Of a stretch of 20,300 bases of DNA, positions 1 to 6,652 are shown piece by piece. The stretch is taken from assembly GCA_046262935.1 (NCBI GenBank), contig JBHELT010000107.1, positions 1 to 20,300 of the forward strand, written 5' to 3'. The number at the start of each line of letters is the position of its first letter. The first letter of the stretch is position 1. The position numbers and the translations under genes are program-made. The notes beneath the pieces are model-generated. The model worked only from the letters and a program-made list of their open reading frames with translations. It searched no databases and was not told the DNA's origin. The DNA is from JBHELT01 sp046262935 (GTDB lineage: Bacteria; Actinomycetota; CADDZG01; JAHWKV01).

Positions 1-1546
1 CGGTCTCGGCGGACTTGGCTTCGAGTTTGCCGGACTCTTCGACCAACGGCACGATCACGTACGCCTGCCTGCCTTGGGCAACTTCGCTTCGGACAAGGTC
101 GTATGCACCCTCGCGTTGGTGCTCCTCTACCACCTCGGTCTTGATGGGCCTTCGCCCTTTCGGTAATTCGTCGAGGATGCTTACGTCGAGATCGCCGTAA
201 AGAGTAAATGCCAGGGTCCTTGGGATCGGGGTGGCGGTCATGATCAAGATGTCGGGAGCATCCGCAGAAGCGGTCTTCTCTTTGAGCGCCACCCTTTGAC
301 GCACGCCGAACCGATGTTGTTCATCGATGATCGCTAGCCCAAGGTTGGCGAACTCGACCCCCTCTTGGATGAGTGCATGCGTGCCGATCACTATGCCCGC
401 GGCGCCCGACGCGATCTTGTCCAGTGCGCTTCGCCTTCTTGCGGCCGGGGTACTGCCTGTGAGCAGCACGACCTCGGGGCCGCCGAACAGGTCGAGTTGT
501 CCCTTGCCGGTTGAACCGATTCCTTCCAATGGTTCGAGCAGTTGCGAGATGGTGAGGTAGTGCTGGGTTGCCAGGACCTCGGTTGGCGCCATGATCGCAG
601 CTTGGAAACCGCCCTGAACCGCCACCAACGCGGCGTAAAGCGCAATCACCGTCTTTCCTGAACCAACCTCGCCTTGCAGTAAGCGATGCATCGGGATGGC
701 GCGCGCCATGTCGCTTTCAACTTCTTCGATTGCCATTTTCTGCGCGCCGGTCAACTGGAAAGGCAGGGCCTCGATGACTTCACCGGCCATCTGCGCTTCC
801 ACTTTGTGAGCTATGCCGATGGTGTCGCGCTCGACGCGTCGCTTTCGATAGGCAAGACCCACTTGCAAGGTGAACAGTTCATCGAACACCAGCCTGCGCC
901 GCGCCACGAACTTGTCTGCCATCTGCGGCGGGAAGTGATACTGCGCCATGGCTTTCGAGCGATCTATGAGGTTGTGACGATCAAGCATCATTTGCGGAAG
1001 TGGATCGGTCAGCGGGCTGTACCGTTGCAACGCTTCCTTGATGAGGCGTCTCAACCAAGCGGTGTGCATGTCTGCAGTAGCCGGATATTGAGGCACGATC
1101 TTGATGGCTTCATCTGCTTCACGGATTACATCGATGATAGGAGCCGTCATCTGTCGCTCACCTTTGAATACGGTGATCTTTCCATTCGCGGCGATGAACG
1201 TTCCGGGTCGCAATTGTTTAGCCCGCCAAGCCTGGTTGAAGAAGGCAAGCGAGATATTGGAAGTGCCGTCGTTGACGATGACCTTGAGGGGAGCTTTCCT
1301 GCGCGCGGGAGGCGGCGCCTGGACACGTTTCACCTCACCGATCACCGTGACCTGATCACCAACTTTGGTCTCGCGGATGGGCTTGCTGTCCGAGAAATCC
1401 AGATGGCGCCGGGGGTAGTGCTGCAACAGGTCCTGGATAGACTCGATGTGGTATTTGGAGTCACGAAGGATCGCGGCCTGTTTTGGCCCAACTCCCTTGA
1501 GGGCTGTGACAAGGGTATGTGTGTGCCTGGGGGCGTAGAGAAGCAT
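1..1546 (-). CDS. recG: ATP-dependent DNA helicase RecG (partial, C-terminus beyond window)
   Basis: RecG remodels stalled replication forks and branched recombination intermediates. The minus-strand frame from ATG at 1546 stays open to the window edge, giving about 515 residues. A full RecG is roughly 690-740, so the second helicase lobe is missing here because of the window, not because of a mutation. The N-terminal wedge/OB part begins MLLYAPRHTHTLVTALKGVG. Helicase motifs follow in order: GEVGSGKT (Walker A, about residue 290), APTEVLA (Ia), DEQHRFG (motif II, about 407, the RecG form of DExH) and TATPIPRT (III, about 438). In-frame GTG codons at 1567 and 1579 are alternative starts. ATG is preferred because RecG homology begins right after it. 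The gene is divergent from rpmB, a recG/rpmB neighbourhood familiar in Actinobacteria. Confidence 0.97.
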   Translation of the reverse strand, partial: MLLYAPRHTHTLVTALKGVGPKQAAILRDSKYHIESIQDLLQHYPRRHLDFSDSKPIRETKVGDQVTVIGEVKRVQAPPPARRKAPLKVIVNDGTSNISLAFFNQAWRAKQLRPGTFIAANGKITVFKGERQMTAPIIDVIREADEAIKIVPQYPATADMHTAWLRRLIKEALQRYSPLTDPLPQMMLDRHNLIDRSKAMAQYHFPPQMADKFVARRRLVFDELFTLQVGLAYRKRRVERDTIGIAHKVEAQMAGEVIEALPFQLTGAQKMAIEEVESDMARAIPMHRLLQGEVGSGKTVIALYAALVAVQGGFQAAIMAPTEVLATQHYLTISQLLEPLEGIGSTGKGQLDLFGGPEVVLLTGSTPAARRRSALDKIASGAAGIVIGTHALIQEGVEFANLGLAIIDEQHRFGVRQRVALKEKTASADAPDILIMTATPIPRTLAFTLYGDLDVSILDELPKGRRPIKTEVVEEHQREGAYDLVRSEVAQGRQAYVIVPLVEESGKLEAKSAET

Positions 1547-1659
1547 GTTTGTATTTTCACCCGACACCGTGGCACACACCGGATTGCCTTTAGGACTCCG
1601 CTGTAACGTGCCCCCAAGCGACCTGGTAACATCTTTCGGCTCGACGATCTGGAGAAAAC

Positions 1660-1851
1660 ATGTCCCAAGTTTGTGATGTCTGCGGCAAGGCGCCCACCTT
1701 CGGCAAGTCGGTGAGCCACTCTCACCGAAAGACCAACAGAAGATGGACGCCCAACATCCAGAACGTCCGCACGATCGTCAAGGGAACACCTAAGCGGCTC
1801 CATGTCTGCGCTTCATGCATAAAGGCTGGCAAGGTTCAAAGAGCCGGTTAG
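1660..1851 (+). CDS. rpmB: 50S ribosomal protein L28
   Basis: This is a component of the large ribosomal subunit, 63 residues, a normal length for L28. The protein begins MSQVCDVCGKAPTFG and continues with HSHRKTNRRWTPNIQ and a TPKRLHVCASC segment, all typical of the family. Two CxxC pairs (CDVC near residue 5 and CASC near 51) make it the zinc-binding C+ form. The ATG at 1660 is preceded by GGAGA at 1651-1655, a good Shine-Dalgarno. A weak -10-like TAACAT lies at 1627-1632 but has no convincing -35. The gene diverges from recG and is followed after 15 bases by a membrane protein gene on the same strand. Confidence 0.98.
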   Translation: MSQVCDVCGKAPTFGKSVSHSHRKTNRRWTPNIQNVRTIVKGTPKRLHVCASCIKAGKVQRAG

Positions 1852-1866
1852 CGTAAAGTTCATCTG

Positions 1867-2298
1867 ATGGATGACTTTGACAAACCTTCGAGCCTGACCG
1901 ACACCCCGCGAGCGCCGTTGATGAACGGTCAGGGACCCGGCACACTCATAAAAGAGATCACGGCCGATCTTTCAACGCTCGTTAGAAAAGAGATCGAGCT
2001 CGCCAAGCAAGAGGTCGGCGATGTGGTCAGATCCAAACTGATAGCAGTTGGCGTAGCTTTGGTGGTACTACTCCTCGCGTTGCTGCTGATCCCATTCGTC
2101 TTGCTGACCATCATCGACATACTCGATATATGGCTCCCGCGCTGGGGGGCCTCATCGATCGTCACCGGGTTGATGATCGTGATGGCGGCCGTTGGGGTTT
2201 TCGTAGCAAAAGCTAAGTTCAAAGGAAAACTGCTGCCCGAGGCAACCATCAGATCGTTGAAGGAGGACGTCGAGTGGGTCAAACACCGGAAGAGATAG
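1867..2298 (+). CDS. Two-helix membrane protein, actinobacterial holin-X/phage holin superfamily III-like (PF07332 type)
   Basis: A 143-residue protein with a soluble N-terminus, an amphipathic segment (LIKEITADLSTLVRKEIELA, about 27-46) and two hydrophobic helices (about 58-83 and 93-115), ending in a charged tail. The LIKEI..DLSTLVRKEIELAKQE pattern followed by a helical hairpin is the hallmark of PF07332-type proteins of Actinobacteria. The family is named after holins, but chromosomal members are not tied to lysis and their role is unsettled. There is no clear Shine-Dalgarno before ATG 1867. A TAAAGT hexamer at 1854-1859, seven bases upstream, could give a leaderless start. The 3' end overlaps the next gene by 25 bases, and such proteins commonly pair with DUF3618 proteins. 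Confidence 0.75.
   Translation: MDDFDKPSSLTDTPRAPLMNGQGPGTLIKEITADLSTLVRKEIELAKQEVGDVVRSKLIAVGVALVVLLLALLLIPFVLLTIIDILDIWLPRWGASSIVTGLMIVMAAVGVFVAKAKFKGKLLPEATIRSLKEDVEWVKHRKR
2261..2266 (+). promoter_or_regulatory. Ribosome binding site AGGAGG fixing a GTG start
   Basis: A perfect AGGAGG lies inside the 3' end of the upstream membrane protein gene, seven bases before GTG 2274. It supports the non-ATG start and the overlapping arrangement. Confidence 0.75.
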
Positions 2299-2474
2299 AA
2301 AAACAGATAGAACAAACTCGCGAGGCTCTTGGCGACAAGATCGATGCACTTACATCGCAATTATCGGATACCGCATACGAAGTTAAGACCAAAGGGATCA
2401 AAGTCCTTGGCGTCGCCTTCGCTGCCGTGGTTGGGCTATTGACCCTCAAACGACTGACGCGTCGCAAAGACTAG
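2274..2474 (+). CDS. DUF3618 family membrane-anchored small protein
   Basis: A 66-residue protein with the N-terminal signature of DUF3618, TPEEIEKQIEQTREALGDKI, followed by DALTSQL. A single hydrophobic segment (about 42-57) and a basic tail, KRLTRRKD, follow. The molecular function is unknown. The sequence suggests a helical cytoplasmic part anchored at the membrane. GTG 2274 is chosen because a perfect AGGAGG sits at 2261-2266, seven bases upstream and inside the preceding gene. The 25-base overlap and strong internal ribosome binding site imply co-expression with the PF07332-type protein. Its TAG stop interlocks with the stop of convergent thiD at a CTAG tetramer. Confidence 0.8.
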   Translation: MGQTPEEIEKQIEQTREALGDKIDALTSQLSDTAYEVKTKGIKVLGVAFAAVVGLLTLKRLTRRKD

Positions 2475-3307
2475 TCATTTCGTTTCAGGTTCCAGCCATG
2501 GTTGGTGGGGCCGTGTCCTTGGCCGATCCTAAGGGCATCTGCGATGGCCCCTGTAACGAAGTCCTTCGCATCGCTGACCGCTTGACGTAGCTCTATCCCC
2601 TTTGCGAGTTGTGCTGTGATCGCAGCCGACAGGGTGCAACCAGTGCCGTGTGTATCGCCCGTGTGGATCTTGGGTCGTGAGAACAACTCGAATGACTCTC
2701 CATCGAACAAAACGTCGGTGGCCGTGCCGTCTAGATGCCCGCCCTTCACCAGAACGAAGCGCGGCCCCATCGATCGCAGCTCCTCGGCAGCGCGCTTCAT
2801 CGAATCCAGATCGTCGACAGTCACCCCAAGAAGGGCACCGGCTTCGTGAAGATTCGGCGTGATGATGAGTGCCAAGGGAAACAGTTCGTTAACAAGGGCC
2901 CCTATCGCTTCTTCCTTCAGCAACCTGTCGCCGCTCTTGGCTACGAAGACGGGATCTACAACCACTTGTGAGACTGCGTGTTCTTGGAGCGAAGCGGCGA
3001 CCACCCGGACGACCTTCGAGGTTGAGAGCATCCCTGTCTTCAGGGCGTCAACCCCGATATCGATCATGACCTGGTCTATCTGCTCTTTGATGACATTGGG
3101 TGGAACGTCGTGCACAGCCGCAACTCCAACCGTGTTCTGCGCGGTGACCGCAGTCACGGCACTCATCCCATGCACCCCCAACGCGAGGAATGTCTTGAGA
3201 TCGGCCTGGATCCCAGCGCCTCCCCCGGAATCAGAACCTGCGATCGTCAGCGCTCTTGGAACCTGTTTCAAGAAACGTCCTTCACTATGCGAGATGGTCC
3301 CATCCAT
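2471..3307 (-). CDS. thiD: Hydroxymethylpyrimidine/phosphomethylpyrimidine kinase ThiD
   Basis: ThiD phosphorylates HMP and then HMP-P to HMP diphosphate, the pyrimidine half of thiamine, in the cytoplasm. The protein has 278 residues, close to the usual 265-280. Ribokinase-fold motifs are visible: AGSDSGGGAGIQAD (about 23-36), DPVFVAKSGDRLL, and the ATP/anion-hole motif GDTHGTGCTLSAA (about 218-230) with its Cys. The ATG at 3307 lies inside the end of thiL (23-base overlap), so the two are probably translated together. A shorter TTG start is possible, since homology begins near residue 17. The stop is formed by the CTAG shared with the convergent DUF3618 gene. Bifunctional ThiDE fusions exist, but nothing is fused here and no thiE lies in the window. 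Confidence 0.96.
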   Translation of the reverse strand: MDGTISHSEGRFLKQVPRALTIAGSDSGGGAGIQADLKTFLALGVHGMSAVTAVTAQNTVGVAAVHDVPPNVIKEQIDQVMIDIGVDALKTGMLSTSKVVRVVAASLQEHAVSQVVVDPVFVAKSGDRLLKEEAIGALVNELFPLALIITPNLHEAGALLGVTVDDLDSMKRAAEELRSMGPRFVLVKGGHLDGTATDVLFDGESFELFSRPKIHTGDTHGTGCTLSAAITAQLAKGIELRQAVSDAKDFVTGAIADALRIGQGHGPTNHGWNLKRND

Positions 3308-4280
3308 GCGCCACCAAGGCGCGCTCTTGTCCGTCGATGATGATCGTCATGCCCGCGCTTGGCTCCATGATCCTGCCGATCCGACTGACCAAGGTCGCAG
3401 TCTCCTCACCCACCGCTGCTATGGCCGGCTCGGCACGGTCGGCAGGGATCGTGAACAGCAGTTCGTAGTCTTCTCCTCCCTGAAGGGCCAGATCCAAGGG
3501 GCTTTCAGCCAGACCCAGACCCGCGCAATCGGCGAGCGGTATGTCATCGGCGACGAGTCTGGCGCCGACCATCGAGGCCTCGCAGATGTGCGAAAGATCG
3601 GATGCAAGACCGTCGGAAACATCGATCATCGAGGTTGGAAGGAACCTGCGCAGCACTTGAGTCTCCTGCACCCTGGGCACCGGCCGAAGATGCGCCGCGA
3701 TCAGATCCTCGCGACCACCGAGGCCCGCCTTCAGGGCGCCGAGGCCCGCTGCAGATGCGCCGAGAGTGCCGGTGACGCAGATGACATCGCCAACCCTGGC
3801 TCCCTTGCGTTCGATCGTGAGTCTGCCTGCAGGGTTGCCGAGCATCGCAACGGAAACAACAACTTGGTCGCTCTTCGAGATATCTCCGCCGACCACCGCA
3901 AACCCGAACCTGTCGGCGCACTGTCGCATTCCAGCATAGAGCGACTCGACCCAATCGAGGCCAAGACCGTCCCTTATCCCCAAGGCACAAACCGCTCGCC
4001 TCGGCGTTCCCCCCATCGCCGCGATATCGCTGGCGTTCACAGCCACGGACTTGTAGCCAAGATCTTGCGGCGACGATGTGGCTAGATCGAAATGGACACC
4101 CTCGACCATGATGTCGGTTGTGAACAAGATCGTGCCTGCAGGCGCTCGGATGATGGCCGTATCGTCGCCAACCCAAACTTCGCCTTCCGGCGCCTCACCC
4201 ACGAGCTCCTTGAGCCGCGCGATCAGACCGAATTCACCTAACTTAGAAAGTTGTTTCATGAGTGCCATGTTTGCATCCAT
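3285..4280 (-). CDS. thiL: Thiamine-monophosphate kinase ThiL
   Basis: ThiL catalyses the last step of thiamine diphosphate synthesis, ATP-dependent phosphorylation of thiamine monophosphate. The 331-residue protein has the family motifs in order: GLIARLKE (substrate end), VGDDTAII (about 37-44), TTDIMVEGVHF (Mg-binding Asp), VNASDIAAMGG, VVGGDISKSD, DVSDGLASDLSHI and GGEDYELLFT (about 267-276). Three ATGs fall in the first eight codons (MDANMALMKQL). The first is taken here, but a GGATG stretch better positions the second. It overlaps thiD by 23 bases. It sits near recG/rpmB and ddl as in other actinobacteria. The start region lies on a divergent promoter region shared with dodecin. Confidence 0.96.
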   Translation of the reverse strand: MDANMALMKQLSKLGEFGLIARLKELVGEAPEGEVWVGDDTAIIRAPAGTILFTTDIMVEGVHFDLATSSPQDLGYKSVAVNASDIAAMGGTPRRAVCALGIRDGLGLDWVESLYAGMRQCADRFGFAVVGGDISKSDQVVVSVAMLGNPAGRLTIERKGARVGDVICVTGTLGASAAGLGALKAGLGGREDLIAAHLRPVPRVQETQVLRRFLPTSMIDVSDGLASDLSHICEASMVGARLVADDIPLADCAGLGLAESPLDLALQGGEDYELLFTIPADRAEPAIAAVGEETATLVSRIGRIMEPSAGMTIIIDGQERALVAHGWDHLA

Positions 4281-4283
4281 CGA

Positions 4284-4291
4284 AGTATGAT
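4284..4291. promoter_or_regulatory. Candidate divergent -10 region between thiL and dodecin
   Basis: On the plus strand TATGAT (4286-4291) matches five of six -10 positions. Transcription from it would start about 30 bases before the dodecin TTG. On the minus strand the overlapping CATACT (4284-4289) faces thiL. Neither direction has a convincing -35, so this is a motif-level proposal. Confidence 0.35.
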
Positions 4292-4317
4292 GCCCGCTAA
4301 ACGCTTTACGCTTTTCT

Positions 4318-4323
4318 AGGAGG
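4318..4323 (+). promoter_or_regulatory. Ribosome binding site AGGAGG fixing a TTG start
   Basis: A perfect AGGAGG sits five bases before TTG 4329. It is the main reason for calling TTG as the dodecin start, since no ATG or GTG is better placed. Confidence 0.75.
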
Positions 4324-4328
4324 ACGAT

Positions 4329-4535
4329 TTGCCGGTAGTAAATACGCTAGAACTCGAAGGTGTTTCGGGCGAATCATGGGGCGACGCCGCCCGTGAGGCT
4401 CTTCGTGAAGCCGCCAGGACCATCCGTAACATCCAGAAGATGGATGTGCTCAGAACCAGCGCAGTGGTGAACGATGAAGGCATCACCGAATATCGCACCG
4501 AGGTTCGGATCTTCTTCGAGATGGAGCGGAGCTAG
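4329..4535 (+). CDS. Dodecin family flavin-binding protein
   Basis: Dodecins assemble into hollow dodecamers that store or sequester flavins (riboflavin, FMN, FAD) in the cytoplasm. The 68-residue length fits the family. The sequence shows the expected small beta-alpha-beta-beta layout: a first strand, then GVSGESWGDAAREALREAAR with the Trp that stacks on the flavin in known dodecins (about residue 16), then IQKMDVLRTSAVV and a closing YRTEVRIFFEM strand. It begins with TTG preceded by AGGAGG. It is monocistronic, divergent from thiL and convergent with pckA, with only 12 bases between the two stops. Confidence 0.93.
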   Translation: MPVVNTLELEGVSGESWGDAAREALREAARTIRNIQKMDVLRTSAVVNDEGITEYRTEVRIFFEMERS

Positions 4536-4566
4536 GCCCGACCAGTTTCAGACCTTCGGTCCGGCC
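4535..4566. terminator. Possible bidirectional hairpin between dodecin and pckA
   Basis: GGCCCGACC (4535-4543) can pair with GGTCCGGCC (4558-4566) with one mismatch and a 14-base loop, covering both stop-codon regions. There is no T-tract on either side, so it would be a weak or factor-dependent terminator at best. Confidence 0.3.
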
Positions 4567-6116
4567 CCCTTGACCGAAGCTGATACCTTGTCTTCGAAAG
4601 CTGCGAAGTTGTCTTGGAACTTCGTCGCCAGCTCTTTAGCCTTGGCATCGTAGCGCGCTGGATCTTTCCAAGTGTCGCGTGGTCGAAGCAGTTGCGATGG
4701 AACCCCCTCCACCTCGGTTGGAACCTCGAACCCAAATATCGGATCGGTCCGGGTTGGCACATCGTCTAGTTCGCCGTGGACTGCCGCAGCGACGATCCGC
4801 CGCGTAACCGCAAGGTCGATGCGAACCCCTTCGCCGAAGACTCCACCTGTCCATCCGGTGTTGACCAGGAAGACCCTCACGTTCTTGTCCTCGATCTTCT
4901 TCGAAAGCATGGATGAATAGACCTCGGGATGAAGGGGAAGGAATGGGGCACCGAAGCATGTTGAGAACGTGACCTTAGGTTCGTTCCCCAAACCGGCTTC
5001 GGTCCCCGCGAGCTTCGAAGTAAAGCCGCTGAGGAAATGGTACGCCGCTTGGTCTGGCGTGAGTTTGGCGACCGGCGGCAAGACGCCGAACGCGTCCGCC
5101 GTCAAGAAAACAACCGATGTAGCCTGCCCGGCTTTGCCTTCCGGCAGGGCCCCCGGGATGTAGTCGAGAGGATACGCGGCGCGGGTGTTCTGGGTGAACG
5201 TCGCGTCGTCGTAATCGATCTTGCGCGTATCGGGGTCGATGACCACGTTTTCCAGAACCGACCCGAAGCGGATCGCGTCCCATATCTGAGGTTCCTTCTC
5301 TTTGGTGAGGTTGATGCATTTGGCATAGCAACCTCCCTCGAAATTGAAGACTCCTTCGTCGCTCCAGCCATGCTCGTCATCGCCGATGAGCCTACGATCG
5401 GGATCGGCAGACAGGGTCGTCTTGCCGGTGCCCGAGAGGCCGAAAAACAAAGCAACATCGCCGTCCTTGCCGACGTTTGCAGAGCAGTGCATCGGAAGAA
5501 CTCCGCGACCCGGTAAGAGCCAATTGAGCACCGTGAAGATCGATTTCTTGATCTCCCCCGCATATTGAGTGCCGATAACAAGCACTCTTTTGTTGGAAAG
5601 ATCGATCGAAATGAAAGCTTCGGAGTTCAGCCCAAGCGACCGGTCGTCTATGCGCAGGGTGGGGGCACCCAGGATTGTCCAAAGCTCCGTTGACTCGTCA
5701 TCGCCACTTTCAAGCGGATGGCGAAATAGCTGACGAGCGAACAAAGCGTGCCATGCCAATTCCGTGAAGAGCCGAACATGTACGTGGTGATTCGCATCGG
5801 CGCAGGCGCCTGCATCGACTTGGTACACGGCCTTGGACTCGAGGTGGGCCTTGGCCAGTTGCCAGAGTTTCTCAAAGATGGCGGGCTCTACCGACTGGTT
5901 GTTGTCCCACCACAGTGTCGATGCCGTGGCATCGTCACGAACCAGGTACTTGTCTTTGGGTGACCTGCCTGTACGTTCGAATGTACGGGCCACCAAGGCT
6001 CCGTTATCTGCCAATGAAGCTTCGGACGCGGCCAATGCATGTTCGATCAACACGGAGGCAGGAAGGTTTGCTCGGATGTCGGTCTTCAAGTCAAGGCCGA
6101 CGATCTGGTCGGTCAT
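4548..6116 (-). CDS. pckA: Phosphoenolpyruvate carboxykinase (ATP-dependent)
   Basis: PckA converts oxaloacetate and ATP to phosphoenolpyruvate, ADP and CO2, the entry step of gluconeogenesis. The protein has 522 residues, typical of the ATP-type family. Diagnostic motifs are YAGEIKKSIFTVLNWLLPGR (about 209-228), MHCSANVG, the P-loop GLSGTGKTT (about 249-257) and the second kinase motif GDDEHGW, followed by FEGGCYAK. The GTP-type enzyme (PckG) differs clearly at these positions. ATG 6116 is preceded by GGGGAGG with GGAGG seven bases upstream. The start overlaps the stop of the small upstream ORF in an ATGA. Well-studied Actinobacteria such as Mycobacterium and Corynebacterium use GTP-PckG, so the ATP form is notable here. 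Confidence 0.97.
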   Translation of the reverse strand: MTDQIVGLDLKTDIRANLPASVLIEHALAASEASLADNGALVARTFERTGRSPKDKYLVRDDATASTLWWDNNQSVEPAIFEKLWQLAKAHLESKAVYQVDAGACADANHHVHVRLFTELAWHALFARQLFRHPLESGDDESTELWTILGAPTLRIDDRSLGLNSEAFISIDLSNKRVLVIGTQYAGEIKKSIFTVLNWLLPGRGVLPMHCSANVGKDGDVALFFGLSGTGKTTLSADPDRRLIGDDEHGWSDEGVFNFEGGCYAKCINLTKEKEPQIWDAIRFGSVLENVVIDPDTRKIDYDDATFTQNTRAAYPLDYIPGALPEGKAGQATSVVFLTADAFGVLPPVAKLTPDQAAYHFLSGFTSKLAGTEAGLGNEPKVTFSTCFGAPFLPLHPEVYSSMLSKKIEDKNVRVFLVNTGWTGGVFGEGVRIDLAVTRRIVAAAVHGELDDVPTRTDPIFGFEVPTEVEGVPSQLLRPRDTWKDPARYDAKAKELATKFQDNFAAFEDKVSASVKGAGPKV

Positions 6117-6277
6117 CGCTCTTCCTCCCCAAAGTCACGTTCTGCTTCTTTCGATTCCTCGCGCTCGCGGATCTTTCTGCGACGATCCTCTTCGACGCGC
6201 TCTGGAGGCGGGACCGGTTTGCGGATCCGCCGGTATGTCTCTTCGAGCCCGTCCGATCTCTTCTTGGAATCGAGCAT
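6113..6277 (-). CDS. Small highly charged hypothetical protein upstream of pckA
   Basis: A 54-residue ORF reading MLDSKKRSDGLEETYRRIRK, then PVPPPERVEED and a run rich in Arg, Glu and Lys ending FGEEER. I do not recognise the family. It has no hydrophobic segment and should be soluble, partly helical after the proline turn. Support for it being real: the TGA stop interlocks with the pckA ATG as ATGA, its end carries the pckA Shine-Dalgarno, and a good -10 hexamer TATACT (6287-6292) lies nine bases before its ATG, which would give a leaderless mRNA. It could instead be a short leader peptide that couples translation into pckA. Confidence 0.55.
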   Translation of the reverse strand: MLDSKKRSDGLEETYRRIRKPVPPPERVEEDRRRKIREREESKEAERDFGEEER

Positions 6278-6286
6278 GGTCGGAGA

Positions 6287-6292
6287 AGTATA
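6287..6292 (-). promoter_or_regulatory. Candidate -10 (TATACT) for the small ORF-pckA transcript, leaderless type
   Basis: TATACT on the minus strand differs from TATAAT by one base and ends nine bases before the ATG of the small ORF, so the transcript would begin at or just before the start codon. No Shine-Dalgarno precedes that ATG, which fits leaderless translation. No clear -35 is seen. The flanking CCCTATACT also occurs at the F420/cofC promoter. Confidence 0.45.
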
Positions 6293-6381
6293 GGGGCTTG
6301 ATTCACCCGAAGACCTGTCCCTCGGCGCCCGGGCTCTTATAGGATGGGCGTTCCGTTCACGATAACTATGGAGGTGGCCAG

Positions 6382-6618
6382 ATGGCTGTTCAGGCGTACA
6401 TTTTGATCCAGACGGAAGTTGGCAAGGCGGCTCAGGTGGCCAAAGAGGTTTCGGCCATCGCTGGTGTTACCTCAGCCGAAGACGTCACGGGTCCTTACGA
6501 TGTGATCGTGCAAGCCGAATCGAACACTGTCGATGACTTGGGCAAGTTGGTAGTTGCCAAGATCCAAGCCGTTGAAGGGATCACCCGAACCCTGACCTGT
6601 CCGGTTGTGCACCTGTAG
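6382..6618 (+). CDS. Stand-alone Lrp/AsnC-type effector-binding (RAM) domain protein
   Basis: A 78-residue protein made only of the C-terminal alpha-beta sandwich domain of Lrp/AsnC regulators (PF01037 type). It starts MAVQAYILIQTEVGKAAQVA, with the typical VTGPYDVIVQAES strand-turn-strand and ending in CPVVHL. The DNA-binding helix-turn-helix is absent, so it cannot act alone as a classical repressor. Such proteins form ring-like oligomers that bind amino acids, and their partners are usually unknown. ATG 6382 has a strong GGAGG at 6370-6374, seven bases upstream. A TAGGAT or TATAGG hexamer near 6338-6345 could be its -10. It is convergent with ddl. Confidence 0.9.
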   Translation: MAVQAYILIQTEVGKAAQVAKEVSAIAGVTSAEDVTGPYDVIVQAESNTVDDLGKLVVAKIQAVEGITRTLTCPVVHL

Positions 6619-6652
6619 CTCATCCGGAAGAGTAAATCAAAACTAAGAACCG

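Noticed and set aside
686..1606. 306-residue plus-strand ORF
   Set aside because: Antisense to recG, whose helicase motifs are unmistakable. It contains no recognisable domain.
1867..2298. Evidence for a prophage from the holin-like protein
   Set aside because: No phage genes surround it. PF07332-type proteins are common chromosomal genes in Actinobacteria.
2859..4085. 408-residue plus-strand ORF
   Set aside because: Antisense to thiD and thiL. Both have complete family motifs on the minus strand.
3544..4176. 210-residue minus-strand ORF
   Set aside because: Out-of-frame shadow of thiL, rich in Arg, Cys and Trp as expected for a frame-shifted GC-rich gene.
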